64,000 nucleotides of DNA from Fistularia commersonii (GCA_037954325.1 JBBMNZ010000003.1:23109392-23173391); one strand, 5' to 3'; shown: positions 32,996 through 43,656, numbered from the stretch's first letter. Numbers and translations: made by a program. The notes: generated by a model from the letters alone, not told the origin.

Positions 32996-33300
32996 CCTTT
33001 CCAGTCTTCTGATGTACGGGTTAGCATAAGTATGCTAACAAACCCTCGCGAAAATGCTAAGCAAAAGTCACAAGAGAGCTTTTTTGAAAATGTAGAAACG
33101 CTCCTCCTAACTATTAACGTACAAATTGATCATTCGCGCAATCAGTCACATTGAGGTTTATTCCAAACAACCGTAGTTGGCGACCCGGCGGGGATCTGAA
33201 CCCAGAGCTCCGCTAAACCCGACCATTTGAGGGTAAATGGTCGGGAGAGCCGCGGCGGACAGATAGTCCAGGACGCTTCTGATGTTTGTTGCTATTAAAT
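32996..33300. other. Single-copy DNA with a B-box-like word
   Basis: At 33190-33203 the minus strand reads GGGTTCAGATCCCC, close to the tRNA B box GGTTCRANNCC. No cloverleaf is visible around it, so it is more likely part of a tRNA-derived repeat. Confidence 0.3.
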
Positions 33301-33319
33301 ACCGCAGATCTCACAATTC

Positions 33320-34985
33320 TGATTCAAATTCCAATTCATCCGTTCGTTGCAAGAGTAATTTATTTATTGATTCATTCATTTTCCATAACTCATCCTGCAC
33401 TTTGGGCCACGGTGGGAAATTCAACCGCTCACTCTCTCACTCTTACCTATAGAGACATGAAAACATGATTCACTCCTTCACCCACAGCTCATATAATACA
33501 CAACTATTCACTTGTTCACAAGTCATATAGAGACTTACAACCATTCACTCATTCATTCATATTTTTCGTTTCATATCGACACACGCGATCATTCACTCAC
33601 TTCTTTTCATTTTTGATATTGAAACATGCAAGGATTCATTCACACATTCATTTTCCCCATAGAGACATGAAATCATTACTCATTTGTTCATTTTTAATCT
33701 CAAAACACGCACAGATTCATTCACCCATTCATATTGAGATATGAATGATACGACCATTAACTCAGTTACACAACACATAGACACTCATTCATTCATTCAT
33801 ATTCCATATTGTCATTTCCAACCTTTCCATCATATTTTATATTCCATATAGAGACATTCGCTTTTTTCATACATACATAATTCACTGATTTATTCATTCA
33901 TTCATATTTCATAACGAGAAATACAACTATGCACTCACTCATTCATTTTTACGATAAATAAAACCCCAATCACTTGTTTTCTATATTTCATACCAAGACC
34001 ACTACACAACCAGTCTTTCACTTGTTGACATGAAATCATTCACTCATTCATTAACTTTCATCCATGCATCCATATTTCACAGCGAGAAATACAACCATGC
34101 ACTCACTCATTCATTCTTTCATTTCACATAGAGACATAAAACCACTTGTTCCACTATATTTCATATTAAGACTTACAATTATTCACTCACTTGTTTGTTT
34201 TGACATCAAAACATGCAAAGATTCATTTACTCATTCATATTTCATACGGTCACATACAACCATTCATTCATATTTCATATTCCATATAGACACATTCACT
34301 GTCTCATAGAGAGACACATACATAATTTACTTATTTATTTATTCATTCATGTTTGATAACAAGAAATACAACCATGCACTCACTCATTCATTTTTACGAT
34401 AAATAAAACCCAATCACTTGTTTTCTATATTTCATATCAAGACCACTACACAACCAGTCTTTCACTTGTTAATGTTTTAAATCAAAACATGCGAGGATTC
34501 ATTCACTCATTGATTTTCCCCATAGAGACATGAAATCATTCACTCATTCATTAATTTTCATCTATTCATTCATATTTCACAGCGAGAAATACAACCATGC
34601 ACTCACTCATTCATTTCACATAGACATAAAACCACTCGTTCACTATATTTCATATTAAGACATACAATTATTCACTCACTTGTATATTTTGATATCAAAA
34701 CATGCAAAGATTCATTCACTCATTCATATTTTATAACAAGTAACGCAACCATGCACTCACTCATTCACTTTATTTCATATATAGACATACAGCCATTCAC
34801 TCACTCATTTATTTTCATAACAAAACATGCAAAGATTCATTCACTCGTTCATTTTTCCCATTTAGAGACGTAAAACCGTTCACTCACAGATAGTACAGCA
34901 CACATCTTTTATATCAAAACACGCATAGATTCATTCATTTTTACCGCGTCACTCCCAGATCATGTATAGGAGTACAAGCGTTCAC
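33320..34985. repeat. Diverged higher-order tandem array, 'cattcactcattcat' type
   Basis: About 1.65 kb built of variants of 'acaaccattcactcattcat', 'agagacatgaaat' and 'tcatatttcata' blocks. A larger unit is repeated: 33901-34085 resembles 34346-34585, and 34069-34244 resembles 34569-34732, at offsets of about 445-500 bases and with few changes. The array therefore has a higher-order period near 0.5 kb. It codes for nothing. On its right it runs into a repeat with a tRNA-like B box. Confidence 0.85.
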
Positions 34986-34989
34986 TCGC

Positions 34990-35080
34990 TCATATACCGA
35001 CATGGAAGCCCCTGAAGGAATCGAACCTTCTGGCTGTGGAAGCACCGGACGAGCGCGTTCCACCCACGTTATTCTGCTGT
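34990..35080 (-). mobile_element. tRNA-like end of a dispersed repeat
   Basis: On the minus strand 35014-35030 forms a perfect TpsiC-type arm, GAAGG TTCGATT CCTTC, with the B box GGTTCGATTCC at 35017-35027, preceded by 'ccacagccagaag'. The D and anticodon arms of a tRNA cannot be drawn, so this is a tRNA-derived repeat of the group seen at 52340 and not a tRNA gene. Confidence 0.6.
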
Positions 35081-35640
35081 TAAGAAGAGGTCAATTTGGT
35101 TGAGATTTCACGGCCCGTCCAGTGAAGACCGCAGATCCTGGGATGAAATGTACGGCCCTGGCTCTGCAAATCAAATCTTGCAGTCGCATTTCATCACAAA
35201 GTCGCCAAACTATCCGCCCCTCTTCGCTCTTGGCAAAATTAGCTTTGGCTGGCGCACGTGCCTCGCCGTTCCAACCCGCGAGATGGAAAACCCTTCGAGA
35301 CTCGAGGTCGTGGGACGAGTCGCCGGAAAACCGCCTTTGGACTCCAAATCACGCGAGCGAGGCGCCCCGTGTTCTAGCGAGTCATTGTTCTCTCAAACCG
35401 TCTTCGTCCCTTTTCAATCCGCGGCCCCCTTTTGTGCGGATTCCGACGGGCTGTCAGCGGCTGTCAATCAAACAGCGACATGTCAATGTCACCGACCCCC
35501 CCCCCCCCCCTCCGTCTCCAGCAGAAAGGACCAAAAATCGACGCCGTTTTTGTTTTTCTCTTCAATTCCGTCGCAACCAAAAATTGTCAAACATGATATA
35601 TTTCATATATTATATTAGTGCTATTATTTAAATACAATAT
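35081..35640. other. Single-copy GC-balanced DNA with a C run
   Basis: Two long overlapping plus-strand frames (172 and 169 residues, 35100-35631) cover this. Neither has a recognisable domain, both pass through a C run at about 35497-35510, and they contradict each other. I do not call a gene. Confidence 0.35.
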
Positions 35641-35981
35641 ATGTCACGCTTTGATAGATAAAACCAATTAAAAAAATAAATAAATAAATAATCCTGATCA
35701 TTTATTTTTTTGTCAGTTTGTTTGGTCATTTGCGACTTTGTGAGGCCAGAAGTGAGAAGAAGGTGAAGAAAGAGGGTGGGGTTGCGGGGGGTTCGGGGGG
35801 AGTTTTGGGGGGGACGAGTCTGAAGGAGAGCCTGACAGCCTGCACCCCCCCAGGGACCCCCAGGCTATCTTTTATTCATACTAATTAGCCTCAAACTAAA
35901 TTAACTTCCTCCCCCTTCATCCCCTTCATTTGCAGAGAAAGACATTGCTAATGTGCGCCCTCCCTGATGGTGCAAACCCCT

Positions 35982-35983
<2 letters not shown>
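35641..35983. other. G-quadruplex-like cluster and pyrimidine-rich DNA
   Basis: Four G runs of 4 to 7 at 35778-35813 are separated by short loops, a canonical G-quadruplex pattern on the plus strand. A pyrimidine-rich tract ending in 'tttgcag' (about 35908-35936) looks like a splice acceptor but is followed by a frame that quickly becomes (CA)n. Confidence 0.5.
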
Positions 35984-36024
<41 letters not shown>

Positions 36025-36051
36025 CACACACACACACACACACACACACAG
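35984..36051. repeat. (CA)n microsatellite
   Basis: About 33 CA units broken once by TG. Confidence 0.92.
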
Positions 36052-36674
36052 AGGTAAAGAATTATTTATGCATATTCGGCCAAACACTGCATTTCAGGTG
36101 AAGGAGAATGAATAAAACGGAGCGTCTGGGTTGAGAAATTAAACAATAATAAGACGTCGGACGGGCAGTTGCATGAACAACGGGACGTCGGGGGAGAAAG
36201 AGAAACACAAGGCCGACAACAATAGAGCATAAAACTCAGGGCCGCGAGCGGGCCGGCGAGATCTGAGCGAATGAAAAGAGCTCCTGGAGAGGAAGACACC
36301 GCGTTCCGAGGACAAAAACAGGATCCGAGATGAGAGGGGCTGAGGACGCGCTGGGACGGGAGGTGAACGTCTGCGAGGGCAGAACGTGGAAAACAGCATA
36401 AATAAAGCAAAAACCGCATCGGAGGGAAGTTTTAGAGGAACAATTAAAAAAAAAAAAAAAAAAAAATGGAGCAACGACCGGTGCCAGAATGGTATGCCGG
36501 CGATGAGAAAGTCCTGCAACAACTCAGGGGATCAGGAGCTAAGAGGATTTGCGTGATCTTTAATTTTACAAGCTAGCTTGTTAGATGTTCTGGAGATAAA
36601 ATCAGAATGAGATGGTTTGGAGATGAGAAGTCAGGAAGGGGAGGAAGGGGATTGGCTGTGACCCCTGAAGGAGA
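36052..36674. other. Single-copy DNA with an A run
   Basis: A run at about 36446-36466. The open frames on the minus strand get their Phe runs from it. No gene recognised. Confidence 0.35.
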
Positions 36675-36765
36675 CAAAGAATAGAATAGAATAGAACTTT
36701 ATTAATACCCAAGGAAAGTCTTTTGCAGGAAGACTCCAACATTACATAGATTCACTCAAAACGTA
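36675..36765 (-). mobile_element. LINE 3'-end fragment with (ATAGA)n tail
   Basis: Three 'atagaatagaatagaa' units lead into 'ctttattaatacccaaggaaagtc'. Read on the minus strand this is a retrotransposon 3' end with a short simple-repeat tail, related in layout to the GATAA-tailed ends but with different sequence. Confidence 0.5.
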
Positions 36766-37080
36766 ATATTCTTCTGTTGTCTACTTTTATCCTAGTTGGT
36801 CTAAGCTCATCCTACTTGTTTATTTTTGTCATCGTTATTTTCACTCTGTTTATGTTCCTACCCTTGTTGTTGTTTTGGTTGTCTATTTTCACCCTTGCTG
36901 TTTTTTTGTTTTGGTTTGTTTGTTTTCCGTTCTTCTGTCCATTCTTATCCTTGTTCTTGTTGTTTTTCTTCTGATTGTTTCTATTCATATTCATATGTAT
37001 TGATACCATAGCTGCTACGCTGCTGTGACAAAATCATTGCCCCAATGGGGATCAGTAATGTTTATCATATATTTATTTTA
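36766..37080 (+). mobile_element. LINE 3'-end fragment (GATAA-tailed family), plus strand
   Basis: In plus orientation: 'tatcctagttggtctaag', 'tcatcctacttgtttatttt', 'tcactctgtttat', 'ttgttttggttgtctatttt', 'gataccatagctgctacgct' and 'caatggggatcagtaatg'. The reverse complement of 45880-46375 has the same blocks in the same order. This is the only copy of the family on the plus strand in the window. Confidence 0.75.
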
Positions 37081-37328
37081 AGGCTGTCAGGTTTTCTTCT
37101 TGCAGAAAGTGGAGGAGTTCTATAGTTTGATGTGGTCTGAAAAGTGGTACTTCAGTCCATCTGGTAGGACTTCACTCCAGCCTGCAAGGGTGAGAGGCGT
37201 CGCAGCGTCTTCAGCATCCTCGCTTTTCGATGAAAGCGGGGATAAATCAAAATAGAAGTGTATATAAAAATAAAGAATAAAAATAGTGAATGATTAAAAA
37301 AAAAAAAAAAAAGTAAATATTAAATAAA
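37081..37328. other. Probable LINE-derived DNA, not resolved
   Basis: Contains 'gagaggcgtcgcagcgtcttcagc' and an A run near 37295. It lies between two copies of LINE ends and may be part of one, but I can align nothing firmly. Confidence 0.3.
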
Positions 37329-37948
37329 TAAGATAAGATAAACTTTATTGAACCCCATAGGGGAAATTCCTTCGTCACAGTAGCGCAACAGTTAGAATGT
37401 TATGAAAAGAGGAAATAAATATGAATATAAATAAGAGTATAAATAGAACAGCAGAAGATAGGATAGAGTAAGACAAAAAAAATAAATCACAAATCCATGA
37501 ATGAATAGACAGCGGATAAGTAAACAACAACCAACCAACCAGCCGAACAACCAACAAAATAATAACATCAGGGATGACAATGGGCAACATCAAGGAACAG
37601 CAAGGGTGAAAAATACACATCTAGAACTAAACAATAATAATATAAAAAAGATAGTCAAAGGTAGGTAAAAATATGACAAATATGTAATGTACATAAAATA
37701 TATGCAACATATATGGTGGAGATGGGGCTTGGACAGGTCCTCCGTTTGCAAATGTCCACCACAAACTCTTTCATATTTGTTAGGTTGAGTTGCAGGTGGT
37801 TTAGTCCACAGCGCTCCACAAACTTGTCCGCCACACTCCTGTACCCGCCCACCATGGGAGAGTCGTCTGAAACCTCTGCAGGTGGCGGCACTGCGAGCAA
37901 AAGCTGAAGTCAGAGGTGGAGAGTGTAAACAGGAGGGGAGCCGGGACC
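37329..37948 (-). mobile_element. GATAA-tailed LINE, 3' part including reverse transcriptase end
   Basis: Starts (as 3' end) with 'aagataagataaactttattgaacccc', continues through A-rich 3' untranslated sequence, and reaches coding remnants from about 37700. This copy links the GATAA-tailed 3' ends in the window to a reverse transcriptase. A hAT element is inserted at its 5' side (37957). Confidence 0.75.
37655..37948 (-). pseudogene. Reverse transcriptase fragment of the GATAA-tailed LINE
   Basis: On the minus strand the conceptual protein contains GLNHLQLNLTNMKEFVVDI, which fits the conserved 'W(C)xxxNxLxLNxxKTKEL(V)VDFR' region that follows motif C in fish LINE reverse transcriptases. Upstream in other frames are pieces of the 'LQKFSDDTAIVG' motif C region ('agaggtttcagacgactctcc' in the minus strand). 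Stops and frame changes break it. Confidence 0.65.
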
Positions 37949-38434
37949 GTCTCCACCATAGGTGTCAAACTCTGGCTCGCGGGCTATATTTGGCCCGCAC
38001 TGTAATTATATTTGGCCCGCAAAGCCATGCCAAATGACTATTAGAGCTGGCCTGCTGGTGTAGTCTACAGTGCATGTATCGCTAATTCTACAAGTCCCAG
38101 AATTTTCTGCTGGTGTTTTGGCACGAAAATCACAACAGAACCAATAAACGCCCTCTCCTCTGTGCACAGTAGTTATAGCGACCTTATGCTAATACTGGCA
38201 CCCTGCTACTTAGGCAGAAAACAGAATTTTGCATGTGTGCAATATTAAGTTATATATTGTATAGTATTAAGCTATGCTTGTTCCATGTTTAGTTTTTAAG
38301 CAAAACTTGTTTGGGTTTATTGTTTTATCTGGAGAAAGATTTTTGTCAATAAATATCAATGTTGGCCTGCGACTTTGTCCCGGTTTTGAATTTTGGCCCA
38401 CTGTGTATGTGAGTTTGACACCCCAGGTCTACAC
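37949..38434. mobile_element. Non-autonomous hAT transposon inserted in LINE sequence
   Basis: Element 37957-38426 (470 bases). Left end CATAGGTGTCAAACTC and inverted right end CTGGGGTGTCAAACTC agree at 13 of 16 positions. Flanks GTCTCCAC (37949-37956) and GTCTACAC (38427-38434) agree at 7 of 8, a near-perfect hAT target duplication. 'ttggcccgc' is repeated just inside the left end. No transposase frame. Confidence 0.88.
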
Positions 38435-39047
38435 GCATGTCTGGTAGCTCACTCCTGAGTAAGTTTGGTTAAATGGTGTTAAAAACACTGCAAAAGTAAA
38501 AAAAAAAAAATGACTCTCCCGGTGAGTGTAGCAGGAGGACGAGGGGCTGGGATGCAAATTGCAAGAAGCTGCGCTAACAGCTAACTGCTAAACGCTAACT
38601 GCTCGACATGCACGGGATTTATCTCCGAAGGGGATGGGAATCTACGTGATGATGTTCGAGTCGGGGTTCAGAGACGAGACGTTCATCAGATGATCCCCTC
38701 CGAACACGCCAGATAATTTCGCAGCCCCGCCTGCCGCCAAATAACGGTGATTCACCCGGACGCCAGGAGAGAGAAATGACATTCATTGATGTCCCTCTCT
38801 CCCGCTGCGGAAACGGGCTATTATGTAACACCTGGTGCACTTCATACCACTGTTTGCTCACAATTTGAGTTTTATTAAAAGAAAAAAAAGACCTCATTTA
38901 AATATTTATTGGAATTTTAATATGCGGCGTATCCGTGGGCAACCAAAAATACGAAGGTTTCCGCCTATTCGATAATGGTTCAAAATGTCGTTTAAAGACG
39001 CCCCCCTCCAATCCAACAACCTCCTCCTCTCGGTCACAGATGTCTGT
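38435..39047. other. No gene seen
   Basis: A run at about 38498-38510; the rest is single-copy-looking, with 'gctaac' words near 38575. Confidence 0.35.
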
Positions 39048-39639
39048 ATGTCGGGGGGGCGGCGGGGGGGGGGGGGGGGGGGTAGTGAATATGGAGTAAT
39101 AGGAGTGACATCATGGCGCCTCATGTTTCCTCCAAATCTTCTCCAAACCCAGTTTTCCAGCCCCAGATGGCAACCTTTGTCCCCCCCCACCTCCCCAGCC
39201 CCCTTCTCTTCCGTGCCAGAGCGCTCAGAAAGGAAGGATTTTCCATTCATTAGCATGGCAGTTGCGACAAATGCCTCATAAAAGTCAAATGAGACGCATC
39301 AGATCTGACTCTTCCCCTCTGCCGGTCCTGATGGCGGGCCGATCGCACCGGAGGAGACAATCTGACCATCTGAGATGAACAGTGACTTTGTCATCCGCCG
39401 CCAGAAGAAAGGTGTTTTTTGTCATTTAGCTCGAGGCAGCGAGTCCGCTTCCTCTGGCTTTCTCCTTGGGCGAACAACGTTTGGACGAGCGATCGTTGTG
39501 AAAACTTCTCCGATACTCCATGGCCGGTCCAGCTCCCGTCTGTATTTCATGACCCGGATGACGAAAAGTCTTAACCAGCCCTGATTATCTTTTCCTTCAA
39601 ATGGCGAGACGCAACATACGTATCGAATCTCAGTAACTT
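39048..39639. other. Poly-G tract and single-copy DNA
   Basis: G-rich tract 39051-39082 with a run of about 19 G, and C runs near 39181. No gene recognised on either strand; the 116- and 98-residue frames read through the G run. Confidence 0.4.
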
Positions 39640-39790
39640 ACACAGCAGAGCCTTGACTTAAGAGCGCTTTGACTTATGAGTTTTCTGAGACACGTGGATT
39701 GTTTGCTTTGCGATACGAGCCCAGATCTGATTTCGGAGCGAGCGGGTTGGGCGTTTGACACCAACATGGCCGCCGCTGTCCTGTATCATT
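39640..39790 (+). mobile_element. Tigger/pogo-like left-end fragment
   Basis: 'cagagccttgacttaagagc', 'tttgacttatgagttttctg' and 'gcgatacgagcccagatctg' match 15946-16060 block for block, including 'gatacgagcccagatctga'. It is the left part of the same element family, cut after about 150 bases. Confidence 0.6.
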
Positions 39791-40093
39791 CTACCTTGCC
39801 GCTATGTGTGCGTGGATCCTGCGTGTTTGATAATGAAGCAATAGGAGATGATATCTGATCTTGTATTCCCTGACAAGCAACAAAGTGTGTCAGTTCAGGA
39901 AGTCTGACTGATTATACTTTCCTGACCAAGTGTTTTTATAATTCAAAGAATGCAATATGCAGCTGTAGGTTTCTTCTTCTCATTGGTCGTTGGCTGTTGT
40001 TACGGTCTTGGTGTAGCCTCCACCTATTGGCCCGTCGCTATCTGACTCCTCATGTCTCTCCCGGCCTCTCCCGGCAGGGGTTGCAACTTAAAG
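39791..40093. other. No gene seen
   Basis: Single-copy-looking DNA. A short 'tctcccggcc' direct repeat lies near 40055-40075. Confidence 0.35.
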
Positions 40094-40470
40094 CAGTGCC
40101 TCTCGATTATTTTCTGTCATTTGTCTATAAAATTGTCATATGTACACCTCTGCACAACATTGTATCCTTATTTTTTGCATTTTCTGGACTATATGCCAAA
40201 AAATGCATGATGAACGAGAAAAAAGCATACAAGTCACTACCTCAAGACAAGTCGCATTTTTGGGGGCGGGAAATTTATTTGATAAAATCAGAGACCAAGA
40301 ACAGACATTTCACCTTGAAAGGCAAGTTATAAGAATAACAATATAATAGAGAACAACAGGCTGAATAGGTGTCTGGTATGCTAACGTAAGCTATAGCATT
40401 AGCAACATAGCATAACGTTGTCCGTGCTCCGATAGAGAGGCCATCAAGAAGGTCCTCCTGCAAAGTCATT
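40094..40470. mobile_element. hAT-like remnant
   Basis: Begins CAGTGCCTCTCGATTATTTT, a usual hAT-type end in fish. The body is AT-rich. I see no inverted right end and no clear target duplication, so class and extent are uncertain. Confidence 0.35.
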
Positions 40471-40854
40471 TATATTCATCGCCATGGCAACAATCTGGGC
40501 GTGGAGACGCAGCTGCGCCGTTGACAAGCCTCTCCTGGTAGCACGTTGTCCAAGCAGCCATTTGTGAACTTCTAGCCGAGGCCTTCTAGCTTTTAGCCCG
40601 CGATTAGCTTTTTTGTTTTCTTCATTGCAGTTACAGTATCCTCCGCTTTTCGCCAGTCCCTCACTAGTTTCTAGTTCACTTTCTTTCTTTCTCGATTACC
40701 GTTTTCGCCTGCATATTTCACTACTAGCAGCTTGTAATCTGCAGAATATGATTTTGTTTTTTGGGGGAGGCATTTGTTTTCTGTATATCTCAACTGTCTT
40801 TAAAAGTTGATGTTTACATTTTAAATTTTCAGTGGTAAAGGAGCTGGCACATAA
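40471..40854. other. No gene seen
   Basis: Single-copy-looking DNA without recognised repeats. Confidence 0.35.
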
Positions 40855-41280
40855 GAAGAACAACTTTATTTATCCTGAGGGAAATTTTTGTGCCAGAGTT
40901 ACAAGAAAAATATAACAATATAAATAATAGTAGAAGATTGTATAAAAAAGGGAGAATAAGAAATACAAATAAACTATAAAGTGTCTCAAAAAACTATAAA
41001 GTGTCTTAAGATCTAAAGTAACAAGGGAAAGATAAGGAGTACACAAGAGTATGAAAAAAATATTGTACATGTATCTGTTATGAAATATTGCACAGTTATG
41101 AACATATATACAGATAAATTATTACAATTTACAGTTAGTGGGTGAGATTTTTTTTTTTTTCTTTTTAAGATTTTAAGATTTTAAGATTCCCTGCGGCTTA
41201 AGGGAGAGGAATTAAAAAGTCTTATAGCCTCAGGTAGGAAAGACCTCCTGTGGCGTTCAGTGGAGCTTCTCGGTGGTATC
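40855..41280 (-). mobile_element. LINE 3' part, related to the GATAA-tailed family
   Basis: Starts 'caactttatttatcctgagg' and 'gaaatttttgtgccag', the usual layout of these 3' ends. About 330 bases farther, 41188-41275 reads 'ggaattaaaaagtcttatag' and 'cctcaggtaggaaagacctc', which belongs to the coding part next to the reverse transcriptase in fish elements of this type. A T run lies at about 41149-41160. Confidence 0.6.
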
Positions 41281-41483
41281 GGTATAGAGCATACTTTTGC
41301 GTCTGTCTGAAAATAATGAATATGTGAAATTATATATTTTAAAAGTGTAATGTCTGAGTGGACGTGGCCAATGATGACAATTTGCTTGTTAACAAACCTT
41401 ATCTTTATGAGAACAATTATAACAATTAAGCAACGGCAGCTCCACTTTTTCTTCTCCGTCAAGGAACTCCGAACATTCTTACA
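41281..41483. other. No gene seen
   Basis: Short stretch between two retrotransposon copies. Nothing recognised. Confidence 0.3.
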
Positions 41484-41671
41484 ATACATTACATTACATT
41501 ACATTGCATTTGGCAGACGCTTTTATCCAAAGCGACTTTCAATAGAGGACATAGGGACTGCAAATACACTTGCAAATACACGATGTACAGGAAATATACA
41601 GAACAGTAAGCTTGGGTTAGTGAGTTGTTTTTGTTTTTGTTTTTTGTTTTTTTGACAAAGACATACACAAA

Positions 41672-41675
<4 letters not shown>

Positions 41676-41711
<36 letters not shown>
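41676..41711. repeat. (AC)n microsatellite
   Basis: About 17 AC units within the 3' untranslated part of the LINE. Confidence 0.92.
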
Positions 41712-41719
<8 letters not shown>

Positions 41720-41756
41720 GCATAGCCTAACTTGCTGCCTAACCTGATCTGGGGCA

Positions 41757-42340
41757 TCAGCGCAGTAAAAAGTCCTGAAAGAGAAAAGTTTTTACCTGTT
41801 TCTTGAAGGTTGAGATAGATGATGCTAGTTTTGTTGCTTCTGGAAGTTTGTTCCACCACTGAGGTAGTAGAACTGAGAACAGTTTTGCCTGAGATCGCTT
41901 AGAGCGAGCAAAAGGTACTGCTAGTAGGTTTGTATTAGAGGAACGCAGCTCTCTGCCGGGGACATAAGGTCTTATCATTTCGTTCAGATATACTGGACCT
42001 GTTCCTGAGGTGGTTTTGAATGCCAGGGTCAGGGCCTTGTGCTTGATCCTGGCAGCTACTGGTAGCCAGTGCAACTGGATGAACAGAGGTGTAACGTGAG
42101 CCCTTTTTGGTTGAGTGAATACCAACCGTGCTGCTGCATTCTGTACCATCTGCAGTGGTTTTATTGCACAAGCAGGTAGTCCAGCTAGGAGGGAATTGCA
42201 GTAGTCCAGGCGGGAGATGACCATGGCCTGAACCAATAGCTGTGCCGACTGTTGGGTCAGGTAGGGTCTGATTTTCTGAATGTTGTACAGCACAAATCTG
42301 CAGGTCCGGACAATTGAAGTAATATGGTTTTCTTCTAAAA
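41757..42340 (-). CDS. LINE ORF2, C-terminal part of the reverse transcriptase protein (partial)
   Basis: An unbroken frame of about 190 residues from near 42340 to the stop at 41757. It carries the C-terminal block of L2/CR1-type ORF2 proteins: ALYNI-like 'VLYNIQKIRPYLTQQ', 'ISRLDYCNSLLAGLP', 'IQNAAARL'-like 'VQNAAARLVF', 'LHWLPVAARIKHKALTLAFK', and 'WWNKLP' near the end. The catalytic motifs lie upstream in an intact element and are missing here, so it cannot act alone. The open frame suggests a fairly young insertion. There is no true start codon; the frame is simply cut at its 5' end. Confidence 0.85.
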
Positions 42341-42650
42341 AAGTACCGCAGGGTCGCTACAGTATAAGTGGCACCGGAGTACAAGTTGCAGGACCAGCCA
42401 AACCAGGGAAAAAGGTGTGACTTCGTCCCAAAAATCGTCCCAAAAATACGGACAAGAAAAAAGAATGAAGAAATACAGATGAATTTGCAACAAAGAATAA
42501 CTTGATTCACATAACTGCTCGCTGGTTTACTGAAGTAGCTTTCACAAGAATCAAGAGTTTGTAATTGTCATTGTGCAGGAACAGCAGCATTTTGCAGTTT
42601 GTGCTGGATAAAAAGAAATAGATAAGTTACATACATAGTGCACAGGTATA
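42341..42650. other. No gene seen
   Basis: Short single-copy-looking stretch. The minus-strand frame of 191 residues that runs through it into the LINE is the wrong frame of ORF2. Confidence 0.35.
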
Positions 42651-43656
42651 TACACTATACGGCCAAAAGTATTTGCTCACCTGCCTCGACTCGCATATGA
42701 ACTTAAATGACATCCCAGTCTTAATCCATAGGGTTCAATATGACGTCAGCCCAACCTTTGCAGCTTCAACTCTTCTGGGAAGAATCTCTACAAGGTTCGG
42801 GAGTGTGTTGATGGGAATTTTTGACCATTCCATTCCAGAAGCACGTTTGTGAGGTCTTTGTGCACTGCTGCAGAGCCATGGTGGAAAGGAAGGGGCCAGA
42901 TCCAAACTGGTCACACAAAGTTAGCAGCATGGAATTGTCCAAAAGGTCTTGGTATGCTGAAGCTTTCAGAGTTCCTTTCACTGGAACTAAGGGGCCGAAC
43001 CCTGATCCTGAACCCCACACCATAATCCCCCCCCCCACACTTGGCACAATGCAGTCAGACGAGTACCGTTCTCCCGGCAACCGCCATCGTCCATCAGATT
43101 ACCAGATGGTAACTGATGTCACCCCAGAGTCCAGTGGCGGCGTGCTTTACACCACTGCGTCCGACGCTTTGCATTGTAATTGGTTGTAAAGGATGCAACT
43201 TGCCATAGAAACCCATTCTATGAAGCTCTCTGCGCAACGTTCTTGAGCTAATCTGAAGGCCACATGAAGTTTGGAGGTCTGCGGACAGTTGACAACCACT
43301 CGGCACAATGCTCCACTCCGTCAGTTCACGTAACCTACCACTTTGTGGCTGTCGCTCCCAAACGCGTCCATGTTCTTATCATGCAGTTAGTCATACGGTG
43401 GACTGTGGAATATTTTATGAGCGAGGAAATTTCACGACTGGATTTTGTTGCACGGGTGGCATCCTATCACAGCTCCATGCTGGAATTCACTGAGCTCCTG
43501 AGAGAAACCTGTGATTTCACAAATGTTTGTAAAAACAGTCTGCATGTCTAGGTGCTTGATTTTATACATCCACAGCCATGGGAGTGATTGAAACACCTGT
43601 TTCTGATTATTTGGGACATAAAATGTGTAAGCGGATAGTTTTGGCCATATAGTGTA
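42651..43656 (-). mobile_element. Full-length Tc1-like transposon, inactive, copy 2
   Basis: Element 42653-43654 with TA on both sides (42651-42652, 43655-43656). The left end CACTATACGGCCAAAAGTAT and inverted right end CACTATATGGCCAAAACTAT are terminal inverted repeats. It is about 80 bases shorter than the copy at 12461, of the same family and in the opposite orientation. Confidence 0.92.
42700..43460 (-). pseudogene. Tc1 transposase relic
   Basis: On the minus strand, pieces of the Tc1 transposase appear in different frames: 'GCQLSADLQTSCGLQISSRTL' (DNA-binding part, near 43250-43300), and 'GGGIMVWGSGSGFGPLVPVKG' followed by 'ALQQCTKTSQT' where the functional protein has QHDNAPxH-type sequence around a catalytic Asp (near 42860-43040). 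Codons for this Asp are changed. Several frameshifts and deletions are present. Inactive. Confidence 0.8.

Larger units (their letters stand above)
41484..42340 (-). mobile_element. 5'-truncated L2/CR1-type LINE
   Basis: On the minus strand: end of ORF2 (to 41757), about 250 bases of 3' untranslated sequence with the hallmark 'gtcgctttggataaaagcgt' (about 41543-41524), and a tail of (ATGTA)-type repeats at about 41486-41505. An (AC)n tract at 41676-41711 has grown in the untranslated part. The 5' side stops near 42340, as is usual for incomplete reverse transcription. Confidence 0.8.

Noticed and set aside
35014..35030. Possible tRNA gene on the minus strand
   Set aside because: The TpsiC arm is perfect but no acceptor, D or anticodon arm can be drawn; it fits a tRNA-derived repeat.
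35100..35631. Two overlapping plus-strand frames of 172 and 169 residues
   Set aside because: They occupy different frames of the same DNA, neither has a known domain, and both cross a C run. Long chance frames are expected in GC-balanced DNA.
35908..35990. Splice-acceptor-like tract followed by an open frame
   Set aside because: The frame turns into (CA)n within about 50 bases and no partner donor or conserved peptide is visible.
41935..42510. 191-residue minus-strand frame
   Set aside because: It is the wrong frame of the LINE ORF2 fragment; the correct frame carries the conserved ORF2 block.
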